A stretch of 30,410 bases of DNA from Borrelia coriaceae (GCF_023035295.1 NZ_CP075078.1:1-30410); one strand, 5' to 3'; counted from the first letter of the stretch, positions 7,227-16,057 are shown. Program-made: numbers and translations. The notes: generated by a model from the sequence alone, not told the origin.

Positions 7227-7236
7227 AATTTAGCTC

Positions 7237-8118
7237 CTAACTTTCAATATCAATAATTAATCTATGAGTAGTATCAAATACAAGCAACTCTGAAGGTTGT
7301 ACAGTAATATCTTTATTTTCATTACTAGTAAATTCACTACTTAAATCTGATATGTTTGTACTTGTATCATCTTTAGTTACTGCAAATATTTTCATGCTTT
7401 TAATACCTTTAATTTCATTAACGGGAGCAAGGAAATCTTGATATTCAAAGCTAATACCCATATCAGAATAATTGTTTTTGATGATGCGATCATAGATATT
7501 TCGTATTTGTTTATCAATGTTAAGATAAGTATGGTTTTTAATATCTAGACTGTATTTAACTTTAAGATAAAGATACTTTTTCTTACCAAGTGTGACTTTG
7601 TATACTTTTTTTTGATTTATTTCATTCATGCCATCAATTTCAATATCTCCTTCAAGGTTAGTACCACTAGGAACAGTTTCATAAAGCATTTTCCAAAGAT
7701 TGGCTTTAAATTTAGAATCTTGAATTTGAGCTTTGGATGTATTTAATACAGATTCATTTAAGAGTAGATATATCTTAACCTTACCAGCTTCACTTGCAAG
7801 ATTAGCATATTCAACTTTGTCTAGATTAAGTAATGCTTTTATTACACCAGGTTGGGTAATACTATTTGAAGTTATATATTTTTGAATAATTTGGAAAAAT
7901 TCTCCACCGGGTTGCATTTTATCAAAAAATAAATTAAGTTCATTAATGATCTGTTCTTCTACAATTGAAAGTGAGGTTGCTATAATATTATAAATTGAAG
8001 ATGGGTCATCACTTATTACAACATTATACATTTGCATTAAATATTCTTTTTTAGTCTCTACGATTTGTGAAATATTTTGTTTTAAAATTCCAAAATTGGG
8101 ATCAAATATGATACTCAT
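7237..8118 (-). CDS. Baseplate J-like protein (DUF276)
   Basis: A 293-residue protein resembling Borrelia DUF276, with the opening pattern SIIFDPNFGILKQNISQIVE. It occupies the gpJ/Mu gp47 place in the tail module, after the gp25-like protein and before the DUF735 protein. The family pattern of baseplate J proteins is visible as an N-terminal helical region (residues 20-100, with EEQIINELNLFFDKMQPGG) followed by a beta region around 100-200. It would form the wedge ring around the tail hub. The ATG at 8118 overlaps the previous stop (ATGA). Confidence 0.75.
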   Translation of the reverse strand: MSIIFDPNFGILKQNISQIVETKKEYLMQMYNVVISDDPSSIYNIIATSLSIVEEQIINELNLFFDKMQPGGEFFQIIQKYITSNSITQPGVIKALLNLDKVEYANLASEAGKVKIYLLLNESVLNTSKAQIQDSKFKANLWKMLYETVPSGTNLEGDIEIDGMNEINQKKVYKVTLGKKKYLYLKVKYSLDIKNHTYLNIDKQIRNIYDRIIKNNYSDMGISFEYQDFLAPVNEIKGIKSMKIFAVTKDDTSTNISDLSSEFTSNENKDITVQPSELLVFDTTHRLIIDIES

Positions 8119-8447
8119 GTATTAATAACCGTTTCAAGTGAGTCACCTGGGAAGTAAAATGTAATATTTAATTTTTTAAGTTTAATTTCAACTTTGATTC
8201 CTACAAGATTAATTTGTAATTCATTAACTATATTGTAAAAGTATGTTTTAATTTGATTTAGCTTTCCTAATTTACATACTTTTAAAAGATATAAATAGTC
8301 AAGTCCCCACTGTGGTGCGTAAGATATACTTCCCTTTAGTGTTTTAAGAAATATAAATAAGCGTTGTTTTTGTTCTTCAACACCATCGATGATATTTAAG
8401 TCATTGTTAAATATTAAATCGAAGTTGTTATTAATTTTGATATCCAA
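8115..8447 (-). CDS. gpW/gp25-like baseplate wedge protein
   Basis: A 110-residue protein with the layout of gp25/P2 W wedge proteins: an N-terminal beta part (FDLIFNNDLNIIDG), helix EEQKQRLFIFLKTLKG, then the hallmark YAPQWGLDYLY at 43-53 before a C-terminal alpha/beta part. The start is TTG at 8447, with AAAGG eight bases upstream. In T4-like and P2-like phages this small protein is part of the contraction-triggering baseplate and has a lysozyme-less acidic core. It lies between the spike and J-like genes, as expected. Confidence 0.75.
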   Translation of the reverse strand: MDIKINNNFDLIFNNDLNIIDGVEEQKQRLFIFLKTLKGSISYAPQWGLDYLYLLKVCKLGKLNQIKTYFYNIVNELQINLVGIKVEIKLKKLNITFYFPGDSLETVINT

Positions 8448-8498
8448 TCTTTATACCTTTAACCACGAAAATAAATATATAACTATTTTAGCAAAAAT

Positions 8499-9254
8499 CT
8501 AACTAAGTAAATCATAAATTCTGTTTCTAAGACTATAAAGACCAGCTCTGCTAGATTCATCTATAATAGCTTGACCAGTAACTCTTAAATTAGTAATAGC
8601 GTATGTTATATCAATTAAAATACTTTTTAAAGTTTCAGAATTGTTGCTTATGTCAATTTTATTATTAGATTTAATGCAAACTTTATTTTTACCTATTAAA
8701 TCAAGATTGTAATTTGAACTGATATCAATGTCATCATTAGCTTTAATTACAACATCATCTTCAGCCTTAATACTAAAGTCAGTACAATTAATGTTGATAT
8801 TTTGATTTGCATTTAGATTGATATCGTGATCAGAAGCTGCATTGATTTGATTATCAGATTTAATATCAATTTTATTAATGGTTTTTAATTTGATATCATC
8901 ACAAGCCATTTCTAGATATTTGGGATTTATAATACTTAATATATAGAAATGATTTTTGTCAAAGTTAATATTATCATCGTGATTGAAAAGGTTGATATTA
9001 GATTGAAGTAATAATACCATTTCACCTTCATTTGGGTTTATGTTAATATTTGATATGTTTTGTGTTTCAATTTCGATGTTATCAAATTCTTCAATTATTA
9101 CAACACCTTTTTGTGAATTTGGATCAAAGTTTTTAACTTTACCTATTTTAGTAATGAAGATATTACTAAATATCCATTTTTTTATTTCTTCTTGTGTTAG
9201 GGCAGATCCATATAAATTTTGATTCATTCTATAAAATTCGTAGTTAGGGTGCAT
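8499..9254 (-). CDS. Baseplate spike protein (gpV/gp45-like, DUF777)
   Basis: A 251-residue protein resembling Borrelia DUF777. Residues ~35-110 (IGKVKNFDPNSQKGVVIIEE onward) look like the OB-fold of phage spike proteins. Residues ~120-205 contain short repeats of about 8-9 residues alternating D/N and I/L (KIDIKSDNQINAASDHDINL, and DISSNYNLDLIGKNKVCIKS). This pattern is known from the triple beta-helix of gp5/gpV/VgrG spikes. It would form the membrane-piercing tip under the hub. The ATG at 9254 has AAGGAG upstream. No C-terminal iron-binding HxH motif is visible. Confidence 0.75.
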   Translation of the reverse strand: MHPNYEFYRMNQNLYGSALTQEEIKKWIFSNIFITKIGKVKNFDPNSQKGVVIIEEFDNIEIETQNISNININPNEGEMVLLLQSNINLFNHDDNINFDKNHFYILSIINPKYLEMACDDIKLKTINKIDIKSDNQINAASDHDINLNANQNININCTDFSIKAEDDVVIKANDDIDISSNYNLDLIGKNKVCIKSNNKIDISNNSETLKSILIDITYAITNLRVTGQAIIDESSRAGLYSLRNRIYDLLS

Positions 9255-9278
9255 ATGTATCTCCTTTTTAATTATGAT

Positions 9279-10220
9279 TTAAATTTGAACACCATTTGAG
9301 TCATCATAAAGTTTAAGCATGAGTGAGCATTCATTAGAATTACTAAGTGTAGCATTTGTTTCACTAATGGTGTTTTTGATTGTATTTCCAAGAGAATCGA
9401 TAAATGATACTTTATCACCAACTCTTAACTTATGTGTATAAGTTACTTTGGCTTTCCAATATATGAGCCTTATATTACGGTTAGAACCTAATGTTATTTC
9501 TTGTTGAGGTATAAACTGCAGTCCGTAATATTCAAGTTTTTCATAATGAGTAGAATGACCAGTTTTCATATAGTTTGTAAATATAAAATTACATTCAACT
9601 TTGTCTATTCCATTACCAACGTCTGCTAATGCGCTTTTGACATATTTTTTAGATAGTTTTTCTATAAATTCTTTTGGATTTGTTGCATAAAAGTTTTCTT
9701 CAATGACTCTAAGCTTGTCATCAGTGCTCATATTGATAATATTTCTATTTGGAAAAGCTGATTTAATAGCAGCCTCTACACTCATACCTTTAAATTGTTT
9801 AGTTTTAAGTTCACGATTGAAAAAATTACTTTTTGAGGCTAAGTGAATCTCAAGTTCTACACTAAAATCACCACTAGGATAATCAGTACTCATTGGAACG
9901 CCAAGATACCCTGCCATGATAAATTCAAATTCTTTTTCATGAGCATATTTTTTATAAAATATTTTTACAACATCTCCTTCTTTTACATCAGAAGTAAAAT
10001 CTAATGGCAAGTTCCAAAGTACTAGCTTTGCTTGTTTTGCTCTTACAAAATTATAGCTTGAATAAATGTTAGATATGGAAATATCTATGTGTATACCATC
10101 TTGTGTATCTATAACAATTTTAGGAACATCTTCAGTTATAGCCTCACCAGTAATATCAGAATTGGATGAGTTAATAGTAGAGTAAAATTCAATTTTAAAG
10201 TCATACTTGAGTAATATCAT
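9279..10220 (-). CDS. Baseplate hub protein (gpD/gp44-like, DUF693)
   Basis: A 313-residue protein resembling Borrelia DUF693. It lies between the DUF792 gene and the spike, the position of Mu gp44/P2 D, whose ring receives the spike. Its content fits the hub fold: beta-rich N-terminus with KAKLVLWNLPLDF-like barrel strands (KQAKLVLWNLPLDFTSDVKE), GDVVKIFYKKY, a middle alpha/beta domain (GMSVEAAIKSAFPNRNI) and a late barrel (LRVGDKVSFIDSLGNTIKNT). The GDxVxI strands recur in hub proteins. The ATG at 10220 has only a weak ribosome-binding site. Confidence 0.7.
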   Translation of the reverse strand: MILLKYDFKIEFYSTINSSNSDITGEAITEDVPKIVIDTQDGIHIDISISNIYSSYNFVRAKQAKLVLWNLPLDFTSDVKEGDVVKIFYKKYAHEKEFEFIMAGYLGVPMSTDYPSGDFSVELEIHLASKSNFFNRELKTKQFKGMSVEAAIKSAFPNRNIINMSTDDKLRVIEENFYATNPKEFIEKLSKKYVKSALADVGNGIDKVECNFIFTNYMKTGHSTHYEKLEYYGLQFIPQQEITLGSNRNIRLIYWKAKVTYTHKLRVGDKVSFIDSLGNTIKNTISETNATLSNSNECSLMLKLYDDSNGVQI

Positions 10221-10224
10221 TAAG

Positions 10225-10800
10225 CTATCCTTTATATTTTCTTAATGAAAATGTTTTAATAACCTCCATATTGAGACTAACTTCAACTTCATCAATAAAA
10301 GGAGTATCTTTAAATGTGATTGAATTTATAACAACCAAATCTTTAATACCAAATGATGGACTGTAAGCAGTAAATGGTACTTGAGCTTGTAGTCTAGATG
10401 CTAGTTGTTCTTTTACCAAATTACTATCAAATTCGAGTAGACAATTACCAAAATAACTTGATTTGAGCGGTGTTAACATTTCTTTATATAAATTTGTTAA
10501 GATGCCACCTGAGAGTGATATAGTCTCGGCTGTTAGAGTTGGATTATAGCTTACATATTCAGCTTTTCTAGAATAATAATTGATAACAGGACGTTTAGAA
10601 CAACTTGTGTTATAAGTTCTAGTAATAAGTTCAGACTTTGGTTTAATAAAAAATAGTTGTGGAAGGTATCCCATTCCTTTAAGATCGGGTCTTGGAAAAA
10701 GAACTATAAAGTTATCAGTACTAAATAAAGCAAAGATTTGGGTTGAAACATCTCTAATTATTTGAAATATTTCATGTGGTGATAATGTATTATTGTTCAA
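10225..10800 (-). CDS. DUF792-like tail protein between tape measure and hub
   Basis: A 191-residue protein resembling Borrelia DUF792. The start is TTG at 10800, with GGAGGG about 11 bases upstream; no better start is seen. It lies between the tape-measure and hub genes, the place of P2 gpU/Mu gp43 in related tails. The N-terminal helix is followed by beta-rich sequence. The C-terminal part (FGIKDLVVINSITFKDTPFI, then DEVEVSLNMEVIKTF) resembles the small domain that similar proteins use to join the tube to the hub. The exact role is uncertain. Confidence 0.6.
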   Translation of the reverse strand: MNNNTLSPHEIFQIIRDVSTQIFALFSTDNFIVLFPRPDLKGMGYLPQLFFIKPKSELITRTYNTSCSKRPVINYYSRKAEYVSYNPTLTAETISLSGGILTNLYKEMLTPLKSSYFGNCLLEFDSNLVKEQLASRLQAQVPFTAYSPSFGIKDLVVINSITFKDTPFIDEVEVSLNMEVIKTFSLRKYKG

Positions 10801-10833
10801 TATTTAAGTAACCCTCCTCATTTAAAAGTTAAA

Positions 10834-12114
10834 TTATGGTGTAGACACAGATTTATCTGATTCTTCTTGAAGTTTAGCTAGACTCTCACCACCGTCCCCT
10901 CCTAAGAATTTAGGAAGTATTGATTTAAGTCTTGCAATTAAGATATCTAAAGAAAAAATATTTTTGATTCCGTTTATTAAGGGATCAACGATATGTGTTT
11001 TAAACTTAAAGTCTTTAAGCCATGCGAGTAGATCCGCAGTGACTTTTACTAAAGGATCCATAACCTTAGCAGTTAGTTCTTTAAGCTCATCATCTAATTT
11101 GTAAATATTGCTTACTGCTTTATCAGCAGCACTTGCATGTTGCGTGATATTTAAAGAGTTAAAGTCTTTTAGTACCTTTTCTATCATTTTGGTTCTAGAG
11201 CTTAAGTCTAGAGTAGCTCCTTGTTCATATTGCATTTGTGATTGTTCAAGATAATCTTTTCTAACTTTTTTAAACTGACTCATCATTGTAAAAATTGCAT
11301 TACCTTTACCACTTAGAAGTTCAATCACAGAAGATATAGCATCGTCATCACTTGAAGCAATACCACTTGCCTTAAGTTTAGCAGCAAGTTCCACAGATTT
11401 TAATACATTATTTTCATTATCAAGTCCCAAGTTAGCAAGGGTACCCTTAATGACACCAGCTTTGCTTAAGAATTCTTCTATGCTTTTGGTTTGCTCAAAT
11501 GTTTTCATGCCATGTAGATTACTCATTAAGCTTGCTTTTTCGTTTTTTTCAAATATCCTAGAATTTATAAGATTAAATCTTTTTGCAATAGCTTGTTCTT
11601 TTATAGCTTCTTTTGCAAATCCAAGAGTATTAGAAGAAACCTTTTTTATAGCATGAGATACTATATTTCCAATGGCAGTTCCTATTGCAATACTTGGGAT
11701 ACCAATTCCTACTTTATTTTGTTGTGTTAACTTACCTTTTCGTTTACTCTCTTCTTTTAATTTTTTATATTCTAATGTTCTTAAATCTTCTGATGACATA
11801 GTAGAACGTTTAAATGCTTCACGTTGTGCTTTTTGGAATGTATAGCCTTGCTTTATGAGTTTTTTAGTTTCACTAAGTCTAAACTTTTCTACTTTGTCTC
11901 TTAATTTTTCATATTTGGTTTGGTTTTTCAGTTCGCGTTTTTTTTCTTGTAAGTTATATTTAATAAAGTCTTTTGTACTTCCAAGTGATGTTCGTTTAGG
12001 TTTGATTAGATTTTCTAACTTGGAAATATCCCTTTCTAATGATTTGCGCGTTGTTGCGTGATCTAAGACTCCTTTAAATTTGATTGTAAATTTATCATTC
12101 ACACGTATCCTCAC
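10834..12114 (-). CDS. Tail tape-measure protein (DUF759)
   Basis: A 426-residue protein resembling Borrelia DUF759. It is lysine-rich and helical (SLERDISKLENLIKPKR, KYEKLRDKVEKFRLSETKK) with a Gly/Ile-rich hydrophobic segment at about residues 135-155 (GIGIPSIAIGTAIGNIVSHA) and long coils. It follows the tube and chaperone-like genes, the usual tape-measure position. With about 0.15 nm per residue, the family rule of thumb, it would set a tail near 64 nm, a short tail. The start is GTG at 12114 overlapping the previous stop (GTGA); a second GTG four codons later has a closer GAGG. Confidence 0.7.
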   Translation of the reverse strand: MRIRVNDKFTIKFKGVLDHATTRKSLERDISKLENLIKPKRTSLGSTKDFIKYNLQEKKRELKNQTKYEKLRDKVEKFRLSETKKLIKQGYTFQKAQREAFKRSTMSSEDLRTLEYKKLKEESKRKGKLTQQNKVGIGIPSIAIGTAIGNIVSHAIKKVSSNTLGFAKEAIKEQAIAKRFNLINSRIFEKNEKASLMSNLHGMKTFEQTKSIEEFLSKAGVIKGTLANLGLDNENNVLKSVELAAKLKASGIASSDDDAISSVIELLSGKGNAIFTMMSQFKKVRKDYLEQSQMQYEQGATLDLSSRTKMIEKVLKDFNSLNITQHASAADKAVSNIYKLDDELKELTAKVMDPLVKVTADLLAWLKDFKFKTHIVDPLINGIKNIFSLDILIARLKSILPKFLGGDGGESLAKLQEESDKSVSTP

Positions 12115-12341
12115 TTAGAAAGAATAAGTTCTAATATTTGTTTTTCTAACTTAGCTTCAGATATTTTATTAACTTCCATGAGTTCATCATAAAACATGCT
12201 TTTAACTTCATTGTAAGAGCATACATTTGTAAATATTGGTAGCCAGTATTTATTTTTTTTAACTTCTTCAAGTAAAGCAAAATAGCGTTCTCTAGTAGTC
12301 TGTAGACTTTTTATAAACTGAAGAGCATCTTTAGTAATCAT
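12111..12341 (-). CDS. Small tail-assembly chaperone-like protein
   Basis: A 76-residue helical protein between the DUF1473-like gene and the tape measure. Many phages have a second chaperone part here, made by a -1 frameshift from the first gene. In this window it has its own ATG at 12341 overlapping the previous TGA (ATGA), and no slippery heptamer is apparent at the junction, so separate coupled translation is more likely. Sequence is charged (TRERYFALLEEVKKNKYWLP). The role is inferred from position only. Confidence 0.55.
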   Translation of the reverse strand: MITKDALQFIKSLQTTRERYFALLEEVKKNKYWLPIFTNVCSYNEVKSMFYDELMEVNKISEAKLEKQILELILSK

Positions 12342-12787
12342 AAGGTTATCCTATCTTGATTGTTATCCTTTATTTTATTTACAACGTGTTCATAATTAAA
12401 TTCTGTGTCATTTATATAATCAAATTGAACAAAATCTCCAACATTATTTTCATATTCTTTAAGGAAAATAAAAGATGGCTTTTTAAATTCGGGATCTAAA
12501 TGAAATATATTAAACTCTACACAGTATATAATTGCTACAAGGTAATCTTTATAATAAGTAGCAAATTCTCTATTATTATCCAAAATAAGATAAAATTCAT
12601 CTAGAAATCCTGGTTTTATCATTAAATTGGTAATTTCCTTTAAATATTTAATTTCGTTCAGTTTTTGGGTGCCTTCATTTTGTGAAAATCCTAATATAGA
12701 ATCCCATTCATACATTGGTAATACTTTTAGTTGGTACTCATAAGTTTTATCTTTACTTAAAATTTGCATTTTATATCTTGTAATCAT
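12338..12787 (-). CDS. DUF1473-like protein, probable tail assembly chaperone
   Basis: A 149-residue protein resembling Borrelia DUF1473. It follows the tube gene and precedes the small chaperone-like gene and the tape measure, the position of tail assembly chaperones that coat the tape measure before tube polymerisation. An N-terminal alpha/beta part (YEYQLKVLPMYEWDSILGFS) is followed by a helical part with several aromatic residues. The ATG lies at 12787. Confidence 0.6.
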   Translation of the reverse strand: MITRYKMQILSKDKTYEYQLKVLPMYEWDSILGFSQNEGTQKLNEIKYLKEITNLMIKPGFLDEFYLILDNNREFATYYKDYLVAIIYCVEFNIFHLDPEFKKPSFIFLKEYENNVGDFVQFDYINDTEFNYEHVVNKIKDNNQDRITL

Positions 12788-12797
12788 TATCTGTCCT

Positions 12798-13226
12798 TTA
12801 ATTTATTTTGGTTATTTTTTCACAATTAATTGCTCTGATCTCAAAAGTAACCTTTTCAGCTTCAGATGAGTAGCTTCTAGAGGGTTCTTCTGTAAATACA
12901 GCAGTATTACTAATAATTTTTGTTGAAATACGATCATTAAATACAAGATCTAACATCTTGTCATTTTTACTTATATTCATGTTATAAAACTGATCATCTG
13001 CTAGTTGTGTAAGTAAAATGTAATCTTGGCTACCAAGCGTAACTTCAATGTTGAATATATAAGTAATGGTTTTAGGATCCCTAAGACTAATAACGGGCAG
13101 GCCTCTGTCTTCATTGCTAATTATTGCTCTTGTTGTAGGTTCACTTGTAAATTCTAATTTTCCACTGTTAATTTGCCTACCACCTATTGAAAAATAAACA
13201 TCTGTTAATTTATATAAATTATTCAA
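12798..13226 (-). CDS. Tail tube protein (DUF1463-like)
   Basis: A 142-residue beta-rich protein resembling Borrelia DUF1463. The start is TTG at 13226 with GGAGGG eight bases upstream. It follows the sheath gene, as the tube gene does in contractile phages. Features are SIGGRQINSGKLEFTSEPTT, LGSQDYILLTQLADDQFYN and a closing strand VTFEIRAINCEKITKIN, consistent with the small beta-sandwich of tube proteins that stack as hexamers. Assignment rests on order and composition. Confidence 0.65.
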   Translation of the reverse strand: MNNLYKLTDVYFSIGGRQINSGKLEFTSEPTTRAIISNEDRGLPVISLRDPKTITYIFNIEVTLGSQDYILLTQLADDQFYNMNISKNDKMLDLVFNDRISTKIISNTAVFTEEPSRSYSSEAEKVTFEIRAINCEKITKIN

Positions 13227-13242
13227 AGCTTAAACCCTCCTC

Positions 13243-14367
13243 TTAACTGGATAAAGTATTTAAATAATCACTAATGTCTTGTGAAGTAATATTAAGAAGC
13301 ACGCTATTCATACTAAAGTTGTAAACAATATTTAGTGATAGTAAAAGTTTTAAGCTTGGACTTGGTTCAATCTTAACGTTAAGATCTGAATATGAGACAA
13401 GAATACCTTTATCAATGAAACTCTTAAGTTTACATTCAATAGCAGTAGTATATGCATTGTCTTTTTTACCATCAAGTTGTAAAGCTGATAATTTACTGTT
13501 TTGTCTATTATTAACATTCCATACCCTAATAAGTTCAAAGGTGAGTTCATATTTGATATAGTGATAAGTAAATAATTCATCAATTGCAGTTCCTTCAAGA
13601 GTTACACCTTCTTTAAATGCCATAACACCATCAAGACCCGTTTCATTAAGCAATGAGTAAAAATTAATATTAGCTTTTCTAAGCTTAGTAATCTCACCAC
13701 TATCAGTAATGGGATTCATACCACTAAACTTAAGTCCATAAGGATTAGTTGAATGAAATATACTAGCTTCATGTAAGTATTTAGATATAAATCTTAAATG
13801 TAAATGTTCTTCTTTTTTAGAATGAATAACAATAATTTTGGTTTTAGAGTTAGTATTATCTTTAAATAACTCTTTTATTTCAGATTCTTTAGTTGCGAAT
13901 ACAAAAAAGTGCTTATCTTCTTTAAAATGTGTATAGTCATCTTTATATACAGTAAGGCCATCATCACCGTCAGTATTATCTTTATAAGTATTTATAAGAA
14001 CAACAAAAGTATATCTGTTTTCTTGTAACTGGTTTTTAATTTCCTTTGATTCTGTACCCTCTTTATATATAAGGAGTTTAACTGATCTTAGGCCTTGCTC
14101 GCCTGCTGAGAAGAATGCTTGTATTGCTTTTTTTAGGTAAGCTTTTTCTTTGTCAAATGCATCCTGATCGTTACTACCTTCTTTTTCAAGTGCATCAATT
14201 TGCTTTGTAAAGCTATTTATATTTAAGTTTAATATCTTAACCTTAGGTGTTGAAGCATTAACTTTAATCTTTGAACATTTATATACTAGTAAGGGCTGGT
14301 AATAATTTATATGTTTTATATCTAAGGCCTGATGAGTTAAATTGACGTTAATTGTGTCTTGTGGCAA
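13243..14367 (-). CDS. Contractile tail sheath protein (DUF787)
   Basis: A 374-residue protein resembling Borrelia DUF787 and the DUF3383-type sheath group. The C-terminal third carries the sheath-like pattern GVTLEGTAIDELFTYHYIKY, then ELIRVWNVNN, followed by a helical end and SLNIVYNFSMNSVLLNITSQ. The presence of a sheath followed by tube and later gp25, J and spike proteins implies a contractile tail. The start is TTG at 14367, with GGAGG six bases upstream, and it overlaps the previous gene by 20 bases. Family resemblance is from memory; the location is strong support. Confidence 0.75.
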   Translation of the reverse strand: MPQDTINVNLTHQALDIKHINYYQPLLVYKCSKIKVNASTPKVKILNLNINSFTKQIDALEKEGSNDQDAFDKEKAYLKKAIQAFFSAGEQGLRSVKLLIYKEGTESKEIKNQLQENRYTFVVLINTYKDNTDGDDGLTVYKDDYTHFKEDKHFFVFATKESEIKELFKDNTNSKTKIIVIHSKKEEHLHLRFISKYLHEASIFHSTNPYGLKFSGMNPITDSGEITKLRKANINFYSLLNETGLDGVMAFKEGVTLEGTAIDELFTYHYIKYELTFELIRVWNVNNRQNSKLSALQLDGKKDNAYTTAIECKLKSFIDKGILVSYSDLNVKIEPSPSLKLLLSLNIVYNFSMNSVLLNITSQDISDYLNTLSS

Positions 14368-14914
14368 TATTAGCCTCCTTTAATTTTTGTATAATCTGTG
14401 CATTAGCTTTAAAGTTTTGACTACAACAATAAGCAACATTGCTATAATTGGAATTAATTTTAATAAGTCCACTGTTTTGCATATTTGTTGTAGGATAGAT
14501 ATATAAGTTAACTTGAACTGAATATTTATCATCTTCTTCTTGTTCTAGTGTTAACTTACAAGTATTCTCATAAATAAAATCAGTTAACAAACTATAAATT
14601 TGAAGCATGGTGTAATATGAATCCCTATCTTGAGAATTTATAACTTGACTTAAAATAAATATTTGAAAATGCAAACTAAACTCATTTACATTAGAGTAAA
14701 ATTCACCGCATCTTGAATTTGGTATTAATAAGTTATCTATATTTTCAAATTTAACTGCACATATATTCTCAAGCTTGGTAGTGTGTTTAGACATGTATGG
14801 ATGATTATATGTATGAATTATGTCTAAGTTTATTCCTAAGTTCTTAATGACTTCTTTAAAACTTTTTAGATAATCTAGTAGGCAAGTATGTATAACCTTA
14901 ATATTGAGTATCAC
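14348..14914 (-). CDS. DUF764-like tail terminator/connector protein
   Basis: A 188-residue protein resembling Borrelia DUF764. It starts with GTG at 14914, sharing a base with the previous stop, with AGGAT nearby. It lies just before the sheath gene, where Mu-like phages encode gp37 and other tail-terminator proteins. The centre contains FSLHFQIFILSQVINSQDRD and a helix DSYYTMLQIYSLLTDFIYEN, then a strand VQVNLYIYPTT, a layout seen in tail-completion proteins. It could cap the tail at the neck. Evidence is order plus fold-like pattern. Confidence 0.6.
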   Translation of the reverse strand: MILNIKVIHTCLLDYLKSFKEVIKNLGINLDIIHTYNHPYMSKHTTKLENICAVKFENIDNLLIPNSRCGEFYSNVNEFSLHFQIFILSQVINSQDRDSYYTMLQIYSLLTDFIYENTCKLTLEQEEDDKYSVQVNLYIYPTTNMQNSGLIKINSNYSNVAYCCSQNFKANAQIIQKLKEANIATRHN

Positions 14915-15285
14915 TAGTTTATCCTATAACTAATAGAATTAAGCATATTTGCAGTATCAATTAATGTTGATGTTGGATAAGATGATCCTTTTCTTTTCTT
15001 ATATGCAATGGTTTTAGCTTGTATTTGGGGCTTTACTTTGTTTGATAAAACATAGTTAGTGTAATAAGCTATAAAGGCCTCTGCTATAGCTTGCATACCT
15101 TTTTTAGGGTTTTCCATGAAGCAATTTCTTATATAACTTGTGTCTATGTAATTCTTAAATCCCATTTCATTAGCAACAGCATATAAGTGTGATCTTGAAG
15201 GCAATTTGCTACTACCAAATTCATGCATACGAGCAATTTTTGCATTTCTTTTATCAAACCAACCAATCTCAATCTCTATTTCCAT
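14914..15285 (-). CDS. HK97 gp10/neck-like tail completion protein
   Basis: A 123-residue basic protein. Residues 8-34 (GWFDKRNAKIARMHEFGSSK, then LPSRSHL) match the pattern of phage neck/tail-completion proteins of the gp10 type, in which a His-Glu-Phe-Gly turn is followed by a Pro-x-Arg motif. The C-terminus has a basic segment (TIAYKKRKGSS). It lies between connector and terminator genes. The ATG at 15285 overlaps the previous gene by 10 bases. Confidence 0.65.
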   Translation of the reverse strand: MEIEIEIGWFDKRNAKIARMHEFGSSKLPSRSHLYAVANEMGFKNYIDTSYIRNCFMENPKKGMQAIAEAFIAYYTNYVLSNKVKPQIQAKTIAYKKRKGSSYPTSTLIDTANMLNSISYRIN

Positions 15286-15665
15286 TCTATTGCCTTCAAA
15301 AGGATAGTAAGATAGCCAATACTAGAGTCAATACTGACTATTTCATAAAACATATTAGAATCTGATATTCTATCTTTAAGTTCAAAATCTAAATTGGATG
15401 TAGTATAAAGTTTATGAAGCGACTTTATATCATAAAGATTGGAATCATATAAATTTGTAAGTTCATCTGATTCTATACTAAAAAATACACCCGTAAACTC
15501 TTGAAATTTATCCTTATCATATGTCAACTGATAATCTGATAAGTCTTCTAAATAAGCATAAGTGCCTTTATATAGCTTAAGTGTCTCTTCATTCTTAAAG
15601 TAAGAGATTACTCTTGATGCTAAGCTTGCTAGTCTAGTTCTAATACTATTATTATGTGTCATCAT
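15276..15665 (-). CDS. DUF1506-like head-tail connector protein
   Basis: A 129-residue protein resembling Borrelia DUF1506. A TTG at 15686 could extend it by seven residues, but the ATG at 15665 is preceded by AGGAA at good distance and overlaps the previous stop by 4 bases (ATGA), so it is the better start. Features are an N-terminal helix (RTRLASLASRVISYFKN) and a beta-rich end (MFYEIVSIDSSIGYLTILLK). It is probably a head-tail joining protein from its place between capsid and tail genes. Confidence 0.6.
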   Translation of the reverse strand: MMTHNNSIRTRLASLASRVISYFKNEETLKLYKGTYAYLEDLSDYQLTYDKDKFQEFTGVFFSIESDELTNLYDSNLYDIKSLHKLYTTSNLDFELKDRISDSNMFYEIVSIDSSIGYLTILLKAIEWK

Positions 15666-16057
15666 TTGAGGATTCCTATACAACAAGGTGGATTAGTTGT
15701 TTGGATTTTAAGACTACTAAGTAAAGATTCAAACTGACTACAAAAGCTTGTGTTTGCATTAGATTCATTACCAATAGGATAATATGAAATTTCAAGCTCA
15801 TTAATCTTCTCATTTTTGATACGGTTAAAATCAAATTCACGTATCACACCGGCTTGATTTAGTTTACAACCTATATAGTAATAAAGTAGTAATATCAGAT
15901 GTGAGGAGGTAAGCATGTCAGCATTAATTCCTTTGGTAGTTATTATCATCTCAAGTAATTCTGTATAAGTTTCAAACTGAGTAAATGACAATACTTCTTC
16001 ATTTAAATTAAGTAAATTTAGTATCTTACTATGAAGTGTTTGCAATTCTGATGACAT
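15662..16057 (-). CDS. Borrelia phage connector-region protein, function unknown
   Basis: A 131-residue helical protein directly downstream of the major capsid gene. The helical stretch TSSHLILLLYYYIGCKLNQA and an adaptor-like position suggest a head-completion or connector role, as in phages where a ~130-residue helical protein follows the capsid gene. It resembles a Borrelia cp32 family (possibly DUF3890). The ATG is at 16057; the next gene's ATG overlaps its stop. The role is inferred from order. Confidence 0.55.
   Translation of the reverse strand: MSSELQTLHSKILNLLNLNEEVLSFTQFETYTELLEMIITTKGINADMLTSSHLILLLYYYIGCKLNQAGVIREFDFNRIKNEKINELEISYYPIGNESNANTSFCSQFESLLSSLKIQTTNPPCCIGILK

Noticed and set aside
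13350..13598. 82-residue frame inside the sheath gene on the same strand
   Set aside because: It is an out-of-frame run within a well-supported gene.
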